DNA of 64,000 nucleotides, taken from positions 5,766,001-5,830,000 of the forward strand of contig NZ_CP114901.1 in the NCBI RefSeq assembly GCF_027497175.1, given 5' to 3'. Positions 15,780 through 24,383 of this stretch are shown here, piece by piece; within the stretch, counting starts at the first letter, position 1; each line of letters starts with the position of its first letter. Below the pieces are notes generated by a model. It searched no databases. It was not told the origin of the DNA and was given only the letters and a program-made list of their open reading frames with translations. The position numbers and the translations under genes are program-made. The stretch is from Verrucosispora sp. WMMD573. GTDB taxonomy: Bacteria > Actinomycetota > Actinomycetes > Mycobacteriales > Micromonosporaceae.

Positions 15780-16889
15780 TCAGCCGCGCTCGCGCTGATC
15801 CGAGGTGTCGTTGAGCAGGGCCGCCGGGGAAACCGGCTCCGGCGCGGGCAGCCCCTGCGGGCTGTTGCCGCCGGTGGCCTGCGCCTCGGCTACGCGTACC
15901 TCGTTGTGGATCTCCTGGGCCGCCGCGGCGGCGGCCTGTGCGGCCTCCGCGGCCTCCCGCTCGACGGCGCTGGCATCGTCGGAGGCTTCCTTGCTCGGCG
16001 CGTCACCGACCATCTGGCCCAGACCGCCGAGTGCGCCGCCCATACCTTCGAGGGCCCTGGTCAGCTCGGTCGGCACGATCCACACCTTGTTGGCCGTGCC
16101 GTTGGCGATCTGCGGCAGGGCCTGGAGGTACTGGTAGGCGAGCACCTTCTGGCTCGGGTTGGCCTGGTGGATGGCGTCGAACACGGTACGGATCGCCTTC
16201 GCCTGACCCTCGGCCTGCAGGATCCGGGCCTGCCGGTCACCGTCGGCGCGCAACACCGCCGCCTGCTTCTCACCCTCGGCCGAGAGGATCTGCGACTGCT
16301 TGTGCCCCTCGGCGTTCAGGATCGCGGCCCGGCGGTCCCGCTCGGCGCGCATCTGCTTCTCCATCGAATCGCGGATGCTCGGCGGCGGCTCGATCGCCTT
16401 GATCTCCACCCGGGTCACCTTGATGCCCCAGCGGCCGGTGGTCTCGTCCAGCACGCCGGAGAGGTGCCGGTTGATCTCCTCCCGGCTGGTCAGCGCCCGT
16501 TCCAGGTCCAGCGAGCCGATCACGTTACGCAGCGTGGTGACGGTCAGCTGCTCGATCGCCTGGAGGAAGTTGGAGATCTCGTAGGTGGCCCGGACCGAGT
16601 CCACCACCTTGAAGTAGAGGACGGTGTCGATCGACACGACCAGGTTGTCCGAGGTGATCACCGGCTGCGGCGGGAAGCTGACCACCTGCTCGCGCATGTC
16701 GACCTTGGTGCGTACCGCGTCGATGAACGGCACGAGAATGTTGAGGCCGGGATTCAGCGTGCGCTTGTACCGGCCGAGCCGCTCGACGACATCCTGACGC
16801 TGCTGCGGCACGATCCGCACCGACTTGGCCAGGGTGACCACGGCGATCAGCGCCACTGCTATCAATAGGGCGGGAACTACGAACTCCAT
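15780..16889 (-). CDS. SPFH/Band-7 membrane protein (stomatin/QmcA-like)
   Basis: A 369-residue protein with an N-terminal membrane anchor (FVVPALLIAVALIAVVTLAK), an SPFH domain (VPQQRQDVVERLGRYKRTLN through RVEIKAIEPPPSIRDSMEKQ), a long charged coiled coil (AILNAEGHKQSQIL-type repeats about 185-240) and an Ala/Glu-rich tail. Such proteins oligomerise in membrane microdomains and work with NfeD partners. The ATG at 16887-16889 is chosen: the Shine-Dalgarno AAGGTGA lies just upstream and overlaps the end of nfeD, leaving 4 nt between genes. It forms a two-gene operon with the NfeD gene. Confidence 0.92.
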   Translation of the reverse strand: MEFVVPALLIAVALIAVVTLAKSVRIVPQQRQDVVERLGRYKRTLNPGLNILVPFIDAVRTKVDMREQVVSFPPQPVITSDNLVVSIDTVLYFKVVDSVRATYEISNFLQAIEQLTVTTLRNVIGSLDLERALTSREEINRHLSGVLDETTGRWGIKVTRVEIKAIEPPPSIRDSMEKQMRAERDRRAAILNAEGHKQSQILSAEGEKQAAVLRADGDRQARILQAEGQAKAIRTVFDAIHQANPSQKVLAYQYLQALPQIANGTANKVWIVPTELTRALEGMGGALGGLGQMVGDAPSKEASDDASAVEREAAEAAQAAAAAAQEIHNEVRVAEAQATGGNSPQGLPAPEPVSPAALLNDTSDQRERG

Positions 16890-16893
16890 CCGT

Positions 16894-17364
16894 TCACCTT
16901 TCCGCTTCGGGTAGCTCACCGGGAGTGGTGACGTCCCGCCAGACCAGGGCTACCGCTCCCTTGACCTGGATAACCTGCACCCGCTCGCCGGGTGCGAAAA
17001 CCTGGGTGGCGTCGTAGGCGCGGGCGCTCCACACCTCGCCGTCGATCTTCACCATGCCCCGGTCGGCGTCCACGTGCTCAAGCACCAGGGCGGTGGAGCC
17101 CTCGATCGCCTCGACCCCGAAGGTGGTGTCGTCGCTGTCGGAGCTGGTCTGTCTGTGTCGCTGGATGACCGGCCGCGCGGCGAACACGGTAAGTGCGGAG
17201 ACGACCGCGAAGACCACAGCCTGCACGGCCACCGGCGCACCCAGCGCGGCGGCGCCCGCGGCGGCGAACGCGCCGACCGCGAACATGATCAGGAACAGGG
17301 TCGCCGTGAAGATCTCAGCGACCGCCAGCACCACACCCAGCACGATCCACAACACGGCATCCAC
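16894..17364 (-). CDS. NfeD-family membrane protein
   Basis: A 156-residue short-form NfeD: hydrophobic helices (VLWIVLGVVLAVAEIFTATL, FLIMFAVGAFAAAGAAALGA, VAVQAVVFAVVSALTVFAA) then a C-terminal OB fold (GSTALVLEHVDADRGMVKID, EVWSARAYD, GERVQVIQVKGAVALV). It lacks the N-terminal ClpP-like protease domain of long NfeD. The GTG at 17362-17364 (VDAVLWIVLG) begins right at the first helix; longer upstream starts add an unlikely Arg/Cys-rich tail. It partners with the SPFH protein encoded 4 nt downstream, and the pair likely organises membrane microdomains. Confidence 0.9.
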   Translation of the reverse strand: MDAVLWIVLGVVLAVAEIFTATLFLIMFAVGAFAAAGAAALGAPVAVQAVVFAVVSALTVFAARPVIQRHRQTSSDSDDTTFGVEAIEGSTALVLEHVDADRGMVKIDGEVWSARAYDATQVFAPGERVQVIQVKGAVALVWRDVTTPGELPEAER

Positions 17365-17447
17365 GTAACGATCGTGACATGTCCGTGCACGTGTCATCGA
17401 ACTGTCATGATCTCAGGGCGACCCACCTCGACATCAAGGGAGACTTC

Positions 17448-18767
17448 GTGCCCCTGCGTCCCGAAACCGCCCGACAGGTCGACGCTCTGGTGGCCGACGC
17501 GCAGTCCGCCGGCCACGTCCCATCGCTGATCATCGGCGTGGTCCGCGACGGCGCGCTTGCCCATCTGGCCGCCGCCGGCACGCAGCCGCTCCCCGACGCC
17601 GATCTCCAGTACCGGATCGGTTCGATCACCAAGACGATGACCGCCGTACTGGTCATGCAGGAACGCGACGCCGGCCGGCTGGCCCTGGACGACCCACTGC
17701 GCCGATACCTGCCCGAGGCCGCCGCGGCCGGGCCGGTCACCCTGCGGCAGTTGCTCGGACACGCCGGCGGTCTGCAACGCGAACCCGACGGGCCGTGGTG
17801 GGAACGCAGCGAGGGCGTCGACCTGGCCGCCCTGCTGGCCGGGTTCAGCGTCACGAAGGTCGCGCACCCGCCGCACCGCGTCTGGCACTACTCGAACCTG
17901 GCGTACGGGCTGCTCGGCGGCGCGCTGGAGCGGGTCACCGGCACGCCCTGGGCACAGTTGACGCAGGAACGGATCCTGGACCCACTCGGACTACACCGCA
18001 CCACCTACGCCGCCACCGAGCCGTTCGCCCGTGGATACGTGCTGCACCCCTGGCACGACACGCTGCGGGAGGAGCCACGGACCGACAGCCGGGCGATGGC
18101 GCCGGCCGGTCAGATCTGGTCCACCGTCACCGATCTCGCCCGCTGGGCGGCCTTCCTCGCCGACCCGGACCCGGCCGTGCTCAACCCCACCACCGTCGAC
18201 GAGATGTGCGCACCGGTGATCCTCAGCGACCTCGACGCCTGGCGCGGCGGATACGGCCTCGGCATCCAGCTCACCCGCGACGGCGACCGGGTCCACGTCG
18301 GGCACGGCGGCTCGATGCCCGGTTACGTCGCCACGCTGGCCGTGCACCGTCCCAGCCGCACCGGCGTCGTCGGCTTCGCCAACTCGTACGGCTTCCGCAC
18401 CGGCGGGATCGGGCCACTCGGTCACCAGATCCTCACCCACGTGCTCGACGTCGAGCCGGTGCCGACCCGGCCGTGGCAGCCGGCCGAGGCCCCACCGCCG
18501 GCCGACCTGGCTCCGCTGACCGGACGCTGGTGGTGGATGGGCACCTCGCTCGACGTCAGCTGGGACCGGGCAACCGGCGAACTGGTCGGCATCCTGCGCG
18601 GCGACCGGGTCAGCCGCTACGCCCCGGAGGGCCCGGACCGGTGGCGCGGCGTCAGCGGCGTCGAGAACGGCGAGGTGCTGGCGGTGCTACGCGACGAGGC
18701 GGGCCGCCCGGCCGCGCTGGACGTCGCCACCTTCGTCTTCACCCGTGACCCGGACAGTGAGCCCTGA
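17448..18767 (+). CDS. Serine hydrolase of the class C beta-lactamase/DD-peptidase family
   Basis: A 439-residue protein with the catalytic triad of motifs: SITK (Ser 59, Lys 62 in YRIGSITKTMTAV), Y-S-N (148-150 in HYSNLAYGLLGG) and HVGHGGSMPGY as the third, KTG-equivalent motif. A C-terminal lipocalin-like extension follows (LTGRWWWMGTSLDVSWDRAT). No signal peptide is visible, so it may act in the cytoplasm as an esterase or peptidase; beta-lactam resistance should not be assumed. The GTG at 17448 has AAGGGAG seven bases upstream and follows divergently from nfeD. Confidence 0.88.
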   Translation: MPLRPETARQVDALVADAQSAGHVPSLIIGVVRDGALAHLAAAGTQPLPDADLQYRIGSITKTMTAVLVMQERDAGRLALDDPLRRYLPEAAAAGPVTLRQLLGHAGGLQREPDGPWWERSEGVDLAALLAGFSVTKVAHPPHRVWHYSNLAYGLLGGALERVTGTPWAQLTQERILDPLGLHRTTYAATEPFARGYVLHPWHDTLREEPRTDSRAMAPAGQIWSTVTDLARWAAFLADPDPAVLNPTTVDEMCAPVILSDLDAWRGGYGLGIQLTRDGDRVHVGHGGSMPGYVATLAVHRPSRTGVVGFANSYGFRTGGIGPLGHQILTHVLDVEPVPTRPWQPAEAPPPADLAPLTGRWWWMGTSLDVSWDRATGELVGILRGDRVSRYAPEGPDRWRGVSGVENGEVLAVLRDEAGRPAALDVATFVFTRDPDSEP

Positions 18768-18812
18768 CCCGGGGCGCCCCGCGCCTCGCCCGGCCGGCCC
18801 GAGCGAGACCCG

Positions 18813-20099
18813 TCAGACCGGGGTGGAGCGGACCACCACCGCCTCCGGCGCGGGCGGCGGCGTGGTCGGCCGCTGCCGGGACAGCCGGCGCACGGCGGTG
18901 TTGAGCACCGCGATCAGCGGTACGGCGACAAGCGCGCCGACGATGCCCTCCAGCACCACCCCGGCGGTCACCGCCAGCACCACGGGCAACGGATGCAGCG
19001 CCACCGCCCGACCCATGATCCATGGTTGCAGGACGTTGCCCTCCACCTGCTGCACCACGATCACCGCACCGAAGATGATCAGCGCGGTGACCCAGCCAGC
19101 GTCCACCAGGGCCACCAGGACCGCGACCGCGCCGGACAGCGTCGCGCCGACGATCGGTATGAACGCGCCGAGGAACACCAGCGCCGTCAGCGGAAAGGCG
19201 AACGGCACGTCGAACAGCACCAGGGCGATCCCGATGCCCACGGCGTCGATGAACGCCACCAGCACCGTGGCGCGCACGTAGGCGACCAGGGTCCGCCAGG
19301 CGGCCCGTCCGGCGTCGTTGACCCGCCAGCGGGCGGCGACCGGGAACATCCCGACCAGGAACCGCCAGATCCGGTCGCCGTCGCGGAGGAAGAAGAACGT
19401 GGCGAACAGCACCAGCAGTGCGCCGGTGAACACCTCGACCACGGTGCCTGCCGTGGCGAGCGCGTTGCTGGTCAATGCCTGCGAGTTCTCGTTGATCCAG
19501 TTCTGTCCGGCCTCGATGTACCTGTCGAGTTGGGTGTCGGAGAGGTTCAACGGGCCGTCGCGCAGCCAGGTCTGAATCTGCCCGATGCCGGCCGCGGCGC
19601 TCGCGCTCAGCTCCGGCAGGCCCGCGATGAACTCGTTGACCACCAGGGTCAGCGTGCCGACGACTGCGGCCAACCCGCCGATGAGCACCACGGCCGTGGC
19701 CAGCGTACGCGGCAACCGGGCGCGCAGCAGCCAGCCGACGGCCGGCGCCAGCAGGGCAGCCAGCAGCAACGCCACCAGCAATGGGACGATGACGACACGG
19801 ATGGCACCGAAGATCCGCAGCAACGCCCAGCCGACGATCCCGATGACGATGAGCCGCCACGACCAGGCGGCGGCGATACGCAGGGCCCTCGGCACGTCCG
19901 CGTCGTCGCGGCTGGTCGTGGAGACGGCCCCGTCGTCGGTCGGCGGCACCGGTTCAGGCATCAGCCGATCCCGCTCCACAACTGCCCGCTCGGCACGCCG
20001 CGCCTGCTCCCGCTCGCGGGCCGCACGCACCGACTCGCGTCCCGCCGCGTACGCCTGACGCAACCGCTGTCGCAGTTGCCCTAACCGGCTCACGTGCAT
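18813..20099 (-). CDS. AI-2E family transporter (PerM-like)
   Basis: A 428-residue membrane protein with the family layout: charged N-terminal tail, helices (LRIFGAIRVVIVPLLVALLL, LATAVVLIGGLAAVVGTLTL), a long hydrophilic loop (NLSDTQLDRYIEAGQNWINE), and the later conserved stretch (FLGAFIPIVGATLSGAVAVL) with VEGNVLQPWIMGRAVALHP, a PerM hallmark. Members export small molecules or ions; the AI-2 link is historical. ATG 20097-20099 (MHVSRLGQLRQRL) is chosen; an alternative GTG lies two codons downstream. It converges on the serine hydrolase gene. Confidence 0.9.
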   Translation of the reverse strand: MHVSRLGQLRQRLRQAYAAGRESVRAAREREQARRAERAVVERDRLMPEPVPPTDDGAVSTTSRDDADVPRALRIAAAWSWRLIVIGIVGWALLRIFGAIRVVIVPLLVALLLAALLAPAVGWLLRARLPRTLATAVVLIGGLAAVVGTLTLVVNEFIAGLPELSASAAAGIGQIQTWLRDGPLNLSDTQLDRYIEAGQNWINENSQALTSNALATAGTVVEVFTGALLVLFATFFFLRDGDRIWRFLVGMFPVAARWRVNDAGRAAWRTLVAYVRATVLVAFIDAVGIGIALVLFDVPFAFPLTALVFLGAFIPIVGATLSGAVAVLVALVDAGWVTALIIFGAVIVVQQVEGNVLQPWIMGRAVALHPLPVVLAVTAGVVLEGIVGALVAVPLIAVLNTAVRRLSRQRPTTPPPAPEAVVVRSTPV

Positions 20100-20169
20100 A
20101 CCCCCCGGGGTGGTAGGGACCAGGCCGTTCACGGTAGCGGTCGACGACCTCGCCGGTGGGGCCGGCGGC

Positions 20170-20982
20170 TCAGTCCGATTCGGTCACGAAGTCGATCAGC
20201 CGCTCCATCGCGTTGATCAATGGCGTCTCCACGTCGGCGAAACTGTCCACCCGGGACAGGATGTGCCGCCACATGTCGCCCGGTCCGGCGACACCGAGTG
20301 CGGCGCAGACACCTTCCTTCCAGGGCCGTCCCGGTGGCACCACCGGCCACGCCGCGATGCCCAGCGCGGCCGGTTTCACCGCCTGCCAGACGTCGACGTA
20401 GGGGTGACCGGTGACCAGGACGTGCGGCGAGTTGACCCGGGCCACGATGCGGCTCTCCTTGGAGCCGGGCACAAGGTGGTCGACCAGCACACCGAGCCGA
20501 CGGCCGGGACCCGGGCCGAAGTCGCGTACCTCGGCGTCGAGCGCGTCGATGCCCGAAAGCGGTTCCACCACCACACCCTCGATGCGTAGGTCATCGCCCC
20601 AGATCCGCTCGACCAGGGCGGCGTCGTGCACACCCTCGACCCAGATGCGGCTGGCCCGGGCGACCCGGGCGCGGACCCCGTCCACCGCGACCGACCCGGA
20701 CGCGGTACGCCGCCGGGCCGCCGGCACCGGCGGCCGGGTGGGGCGGCGCAGGGTGACCGGGCGGCCGTCGAGCAGGAACGCCGCCGGCAGCAGCGGAAAG
20801 TTGCGCCGACGACCGTGCCGGTCCTCCAGCACCACCGCGCCGGATTCGAAGCCGACGACCGCCCCGCAGAAGCCGGATTCGGCGTCCTCGACCACCAGGT
20901 CCGGTTCGGCGTCGACCTCCGGGGTCACCTTCCGCCGCCGCCAGTCCCCTGCCAACATGTCCTCGCCGTACCGCCGCCCCAT
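20170..20982 (-). CDS. DUF3097 conserved actinobacterial protein
   Basis: A 270-residue soluble protein widespread in Actinobacteria. Recognised stretches include YGEDMLAGDWRRRKVTPEVD at the start, SRIWVEGVHDAALVERIWGD, VLVDHLVPGSKESRIV, VLVTGHPYVDVWQAVKP and GDMWRHILSRVDSFADVETP. The central WVEG-HDA-L-E segment is Toprim-like in appearance and could bind nucleic acid or nucleotide, but no function is known. The ATG at 20980-20982 is the family start. Confidence 0.88.
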   Translation of the reverse strand: MGRRYGEDMLAGDWRRRKVTPEVDAEPDLVVEDAESGFCGAVVGFESGAVVLEDRHGRRRNFPLLPAAFLLDGRPVTLRRPTRPPVPAARRRTASGSVAVDGVRARVARASRIWVEGVHDAALVERIWGDDLRIEGVVVEPLSGIDALDAEVRDFGPGPGRRLGVLVDHLVPGSKESRIVARVNSPHVLVTGHPYVDVWQAVKPAALGIAAWPVVPPGRPWKEGVCAALGVAGPGDMWRHILSRVDSFADVETPLINAMERLIDFVTESD

Positions 20983-21049
20983 CCCGCCACGCTAAGCCCG
21001 CCACCCCCACGCCCCAACCCCAACACACCACACCCTCCCCTCCCGGTCG

Positions 21050-21120
21050 CGATCATGCAGTTCTGGCATGTGACAAAAGCCGTGAAGGGTGATCAATCGC
21101 GCGCCACAACTGCATGATCG
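21050..21120. repeat. Intergenic palindrome, GATCATGCAGTT family (copy 1)
   Basis: Arms 21050-21067 and 21103-21120 pair over 18 bp with one mismatch; the 35-nt loop contains TGACAAAAGC. It lies in a divergent gap between the DUF3097 gene and the next gene, so a pure terminator role does not fit. A related element is at 22057-22133. Confidence 0.8.
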
Positions 21121-21186
21121 GCGCGACGGGGAGGCGGCGGCGCGGCAGTCGAGACACGGACGGGCGTCACCACGTACTCTTTCGGC

Positions 21187-21981
21187 ATGTCCACCCCCGC
21201 TGCGGGTGCGGCCATCCTCGCGCCGCGCCGGTCGAGCCGGTTCGTTGCCTGGGTGCGCGCGTGGCGCGCCGGGCTGGTGCCGTTCGACGAGGTCGCCGAC
21301 GCCGTCGCCGGCACCGAGGAGCACCTGGTCGCCGACGCGCCCGGCACCTGGACCGACGTACCGCTGCGGGAGGCGCTGCCCACCCTGGCCAAGCTCTCGC
21401 CGGACGAGATCCGGCTGGTGCTGCCGGCGCCGGGCGACCCACGCGGCCTACCCGGCCCGGGCGACTTCGCCGGTGCCGCGCTACTCGCCGGCGAGGCCGT
21501 GATAGCCGGCGCGCTGGGGCTGATCCCCGAGGTACGCGTACACACCTCCGGTTCCGGCGACACCTTCGAGACGGTGCTCTGGCGGGTGCATCCGCTGCCG
21601 GCGAACGCTCCCGCCGCCTGCCTCACCCTGCCCGGCGCCGCCGAAGCGGAGGCGGAGCTGGCCGCCGCGCTGGCCGACACCACCGCCGCGCTCACCCGCC
21701 TCGACGTGGCCCAGTGGCGCCCGGAGCTGGCCGGCGCCCTGGAGGCGTTGCGTCGCCCCGACGGCACCACCGACCTGCCTCCCGGGTTCGACCCGCGCTC
21801 GCGCCGGCTGTTCGCCCGGGCCGCCGTGCTCGACCGGGTGCTCGCCCTGGCCGGGCACGCGGCACCCGGCGGCGCGGTCAACAACCACGAGGCCCAGCAG
21901 CGCGACGCCGCCCTGCGCCCGCTCACCGCCGCCTGCCGCCAGGCCCTCGTCGCCGCCTGCAACGCCCCTCTACGTCCCTGA
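21187..21981 (+). CDS. Conserved hypothetical actinobacterial protein
   Basis: A 264-residue soluble, Ala-rich protein. An N-terminal region (RFVAWVRAWRAGLVPFDEVA, then LVPFDEVADAVAG) and a central strand block (LGLIPEVRVHTSGSGDTFET) are followed by helices (EAELAAALADTTAALTRLDV). No catalytic motif is seen and the family is not recognised beyond being typical of actinomycete genomes near DUF3097 genes. ATG 21187 is the first in the frame after the palindrome. Its stop runs straight into an 8-bp tandem repeat. Confidence 0.75.
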   Translation: MSTPAAGAAILAPRRSSRFVAWVRAWRAGLVPFDEVADAVAGTEEHLVADAPGTWTDVPLREALPTLAKLSPDEIRLVLPAPGDPRGLPGPGDFAGAALLAGEAVIAGALGLIPEVRVHTSGSGDTFETVLWRVHPLPANAPAACLTLPGAAEAEAELAAALADTTAALTRLDVAQWRPELAGALEALRRPDGTTDLPPGFDPRSRRLFARAAVLDRVLALAGHAAPGGAVNNHEAQQRDAALRPLTAACRQALVAACNAPLRP

Positions 21982-22056
21982 CCCCAGCACCCCAGCACCC
22001 CAGCACCCCAGCACCCCAGCACCCCAGCACCCCAGCACCCCAGCACCCCAGCACCC
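21981..22056. repeat. 8-bp tandem repeat (ACCCCAGC, about 9.5 copies)
   Basis: The unit ACCCCAGC repeats without error nine times and then partly, beginning at the last base of the stop codon of the upstream gene and ending where the next palindrome begins. Copy number is likely variable between strains. Confidence 0.95.
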
Positions 22057-22133
22057 GCGATCTTGCAGTTTTGGTCGGGACAAAAGCGGACGGAGGCCGC
22101 ATCGCGGCGACCACAAGTGCAAGATCTGTCGCG
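22057..22133. repeat. Intergenic palindrome, GATC(A/T)TGCAGTT family (copy 2)
   Basis: GATCTTGCAGTTTTGGTC (22059-22076) pairs with GACCACAAGTGCAAGATC (22109-22126) with two mismatches; the loop again has GACAAAAGC. It lies in a convergent gap, directly after the 8-bp tandem repeat and just before the TetR stop, and may terminate both genes. Confidence 0.8.
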
Positions 22134-22142
22134 GGGGGCTGT

Positions 22143-22748
22143 TCAGGGGGTGTGGGCGGCGAGGAAGATGCGGACCGCCTCGTCGGCCCAGCGGTGCAGC
22201 TCAACCTCGGAGAACGACGTGCGGACCGCGAACATCGCTTCGTTGAGCGGAATCGACAGGATCAGGTAGTTCAGGTACTGCGCCGCGAGCGGCGGGTCCG
22301 ACACGCGTAGCAGACCCCGCTCGGCGAGACGGGTGATGACCCAGGCGAGGGTGGCGTGGCCGCGTTCCGGCGCGGCGTGATGCCACGCGCGGGCCAGCTC
22401 CGGAAAGCGGCCCGCCTCGCCGATCAGCATCCGACGCAGTTGCAGCAGGTGCGGGGCGGTGACCGTGGCGATGTGCTCGCGGGCGAAGGCCCGCAGGTCG
22501 TGTGGGAGATCATCGGAGTCGGCCAGGGCCTCGACGTACGCCGACCCGGCCCGCTCAGCCTCGGCGATCGCGCCGGTGAACACCGCCTCGAAGAGTCCGT
22601 GTTTGTCGGTGAAGTGCGCGTAGACGGTTACCTTGGAGACACCGGCGCGGGCGGCGATCCGGTCCATCCCGGCGGCCAGGTAGCCGTGTTCGAGAAACTC
22701 GATCAGAGCTGCGGCGAGGATCCCGCGCCGGTTGACGTCCTTTCGCAT
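22143..22748 (-). CDS. TetR-family repressor
   Basis: A 201-residue regulator. The N-terminal HTH is clear: RRGILAAALIEFLEHGYLAA then MDRIAARAGVSKVTVYAHFT (residues about 8-48). The rest is a helical ligand-binding domain of the type with a TetR C-terminal Trp-rich region (LARAWHHAAPERGHATLAWV). It is divergent from an alpha/beta hydrolase gene with only 28 bp between start codons, a gap filled by a 19-bp palindrome. Control of itself and the hydrolase is therefore likely. The ligand is unknown. Confidence 0.92.
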   Translation of the reverse strand: MRKDVNRRGILAAALIEFLEHGYLAAGMDRIAARAGVSKVTVYAHFTDKHGLFEAVFTGAIAEAERAGSAYVEALADSDDLPHDLRAFAREHIATVTAPHLLQLRRMLIGEAGRFPELARAWHHAAPERGHATLAWVITRLAERGLLRVSDPPLAAQYLNYLILSIPLNEAMFAVRTSFSEVELHRWADEAVRIFLAAHTP

Positions 22749-22752
22749 CCCC

Positions 22753-22771
22753 GAACTGTACTGTACGGTTC
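22753..22771. promoter_or_regulatory. TetR operator in the 28-bp divergent gap
   Basis: GAACTGTACTGTACGGTTC is a perfect inverted repeat (GAAC-n-GTAC-n-GTAC-n-GTTC) centred between the TetR and hydrolase start codons. With so little space, both transcripts must be leaderless or nearly so, and a bound repressor would block both promoters. Confidence 0.85.
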
Positions 22772-22776
22772 AGTTC

Positions 22777-23553
22777 ATGCCAGTGGTCACGTCTCCGGAC
22801 GGCACCCGCATCGGGTACCAACGCGAGGGTGCCGGCCCTTCACTGATCCTCATCGACGCCGCCGGGCACTTCCGCGCCAACAGCCCGCTCGGCGAACTCG
22901 CCGACCTGCTCACGACCGACTTCACCGTCTACCGCTACGACCGTCGTGGGCGTGGCGGCAGCGGCGACACCCCGCCGTACGCCCCGCAGCGCGAGGTCGA
23001 GGACCTCGCCGCGCTGATCGCCGAGGCCGACGCGCCCACCGCGCTGTACGGGTACTCCTCGGGTTGTCTGCTCGCGTTGCACGCCGCCGCCGCCGGCCTC
23101 GACGTGCGACGGCTGGTGCTGTTGGAGCCACCGCTGAACACCGACGGCGACGAAGCCGGTCAGCGGGCCTTCACCGCGCACCTGGGCCGGCTGACCGGCG
23201 CCGAGGCGGTGACCTTCTTCCTGACCGAGATCGGCGTGCCCGAGCACATGATCAGCGGGATGCGCGACACACCGCACTGGAACGCCATGGTCTCGGTGGC
23301 GCACACGCTGGCGTACGACAGCCTGCTCAGTGCCGCCACCGGCCCGGCGGTGCTCGCCCGGGTCACCACCCCGACGCTCGTCCTGCACAGCGCCGGCAGC
23401 ACCGGCGACCTGACCGAGATGGCCGCCACCACGGCCGGTCTGCTGCCCGCCGCCGAGCGACGCGGCCTGCCCGGCGAGTGGCACGGTGTGCCGGCGGCCA
23501 CCCTCGCCCCGGTGCTCACCGAATTCCTGCGTCGCGACGCGACACGGCAGTGA
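22777..23553 (+). CDS. Alpha/beta hydrolase under TetR control
   Basis: A 258-residue alpha/beta-hydrolase-fold enzyme. The oxyanion strand region ILIDAAGHFRAN, YRYDRRGRGGSGDTPPYAP, the nucleophile elbow G92-Y93-S94-S95-G96 (LYGYSSGCLLALHA) and a late histidine (GEWHGVPAATLAPVL) give a plausible triad. There is no signal peptide, so it acts in the cytoplasm. ATG 22777 follows immediately after the operator. The TetR pairing suggests turnover of a small toxic or signalling ester; the substrate is unknown. Confidence 0.88.
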   Translation: MPVVTSPDGTRIGYQREGAGPSLILIDAAGHFRANSPLGELADLLTTDFTVYRYDRRGRGGSGDTPPYAPQREVEDLAALIAEADAPTALYGYSSGCLLALHAAAAGLDVRRLVLLEPPLNTDGDEAGQRAFTAHLGRLTGAEAVTFFLTEIGVPEHMISGMRDTPHWNAMVSVAHTLAYDSLLSAATGPAVLARVTTPTLVLHSAGSTGDLTEMAATTAGLLPAAERRGLPGEWHGVPAATLAPVLTEFLRRDATRQ

Positions 23554-23565
23554 CCAGGTGCCCGC

Positions 23566-24345
23566 TCAGACCTCGTCGATCAGGTCGGCGACCGAGCCGA
23601 CGATGCGGGAGGGGCGGTACGGGTAACGCTCCGCCTCCGCCCGCGAGCTGATCCCGGTCAGCACCAGGATGGTCTCCAGCCCGGCCTCCAGGCCGCAGAG
23701 GATGTCGGTGTCCATCCGGTCACCGATCATCGCGGTGCTCTCCGAGTGTGCGTTTATCGTGTTCAGGGCCGACCGCATCATCATCGGATTGGGTTTGCCG
23801 ACGAAGTACGGCTCCACCCCGGTGGCCTTCGAGATCATCGCCGCAACCGAGCCGGCGGCCGGCAGGGCGCCCTCCACCGAGGGTCCGGTGGCGTCGGGGT
23901 TGGTGCAGATGAACCGGGCCCCGTCGTTGATCAGCCGGACCGCCTTGGTGATCGCCTCGAAGCTGTAGGTCCGGGTCTCGCCCAGCACCACGTAGTCGGG
24001 GGCGAAATCGCTGAGCACGTAGCCCACCGCGTGCAGGGCGGTGGTCAGCCCGGCCTCACCGATGACGTATGCGGTGCCGCCCGGCCGCTGGTCTGCCAGG
24101 AACTGGGCGGTGGCCAGGGCGGACGACCAGATCGCCTGCTCCGGCACGTCCAGGCCCATCCGGGCCAGCCGGGCCTGGAGATCGCGCGGTGTGTAGATGG
24201 AGTTGTTGGTCAGCACCAGGAACGGCTTGCCGGAGGCACGCAGCCGCTTGACGAACTCCGGCGCGCCCGGCACCGGCTGGCCCTCGTGCACCAGCACCCC
24301 GTCCATGTCGCTGAGCCAACTCTCGACGGGCTTACGGTCCTGCAT
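23566..24345 (-). CDS. HAD-superfamily IIA phosphatase (NagD-like)
   Basis: A 259-residue hydrolase with HAD motif I SDMDGVLVHEG (nucleophile Asp 13, Asp 15), motif II LVLTNNS, motif III Lys in YFVGKPNPMMM and motif IV IGDRMDTDI. The C2-type cap and the ending RYPYRPSRIVGSVADLIDEV are as in NagD/AraL-type phosphatases. Likely dephosphorylates a small sugar or nucleotide phosphate. ATG 24343-24345 has AGGA five bases upstream; an ATG two codons earlier is a worse fit. It lies 38 nt beyond the ferrochelatase stop and may be co-transcribed with it. Confidence 0.9.
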   Translation of the reverse strand: MQDRKPVESWLSDMDGVLVHEGQPVPGAPEFVKRLRASGKPFLVLTNNSIYTPRDLQARLARMGLDVPEQAIWSSALATAQFLADQRPGGTAYVIGEAGLTTALHAVGYVLSDFAPDYVVLGETRTYSFEAITKAVRLINDGARFICTNPDATGPSVEGALPAAGSVAAMISKATGVEPYFVGKPNPMMMRSALNTINAHSESTAMIGDRMDTDILCGLEAGLETILVLTGISSRAEAERYPYRPSRIVGSVADLIDEV

Positions 24346-24383
24346 GATCATCCTCAGGGGTGTCGGCGGGTTCGCCGCGGCGG

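Noticed and set aside
17448..18767. Beta-lactam resistance enzyme
   Set aside because: The serine hydrolase has class C motifs, but no signal peptide and a lipocalin-like tail, so resistance should not be claimed.
18768..18812. CGGGGCGCCCCG palindrome as terminator
   Set aside because: The palindrome has no loop and the flanking pairing is weak, so it was not called.
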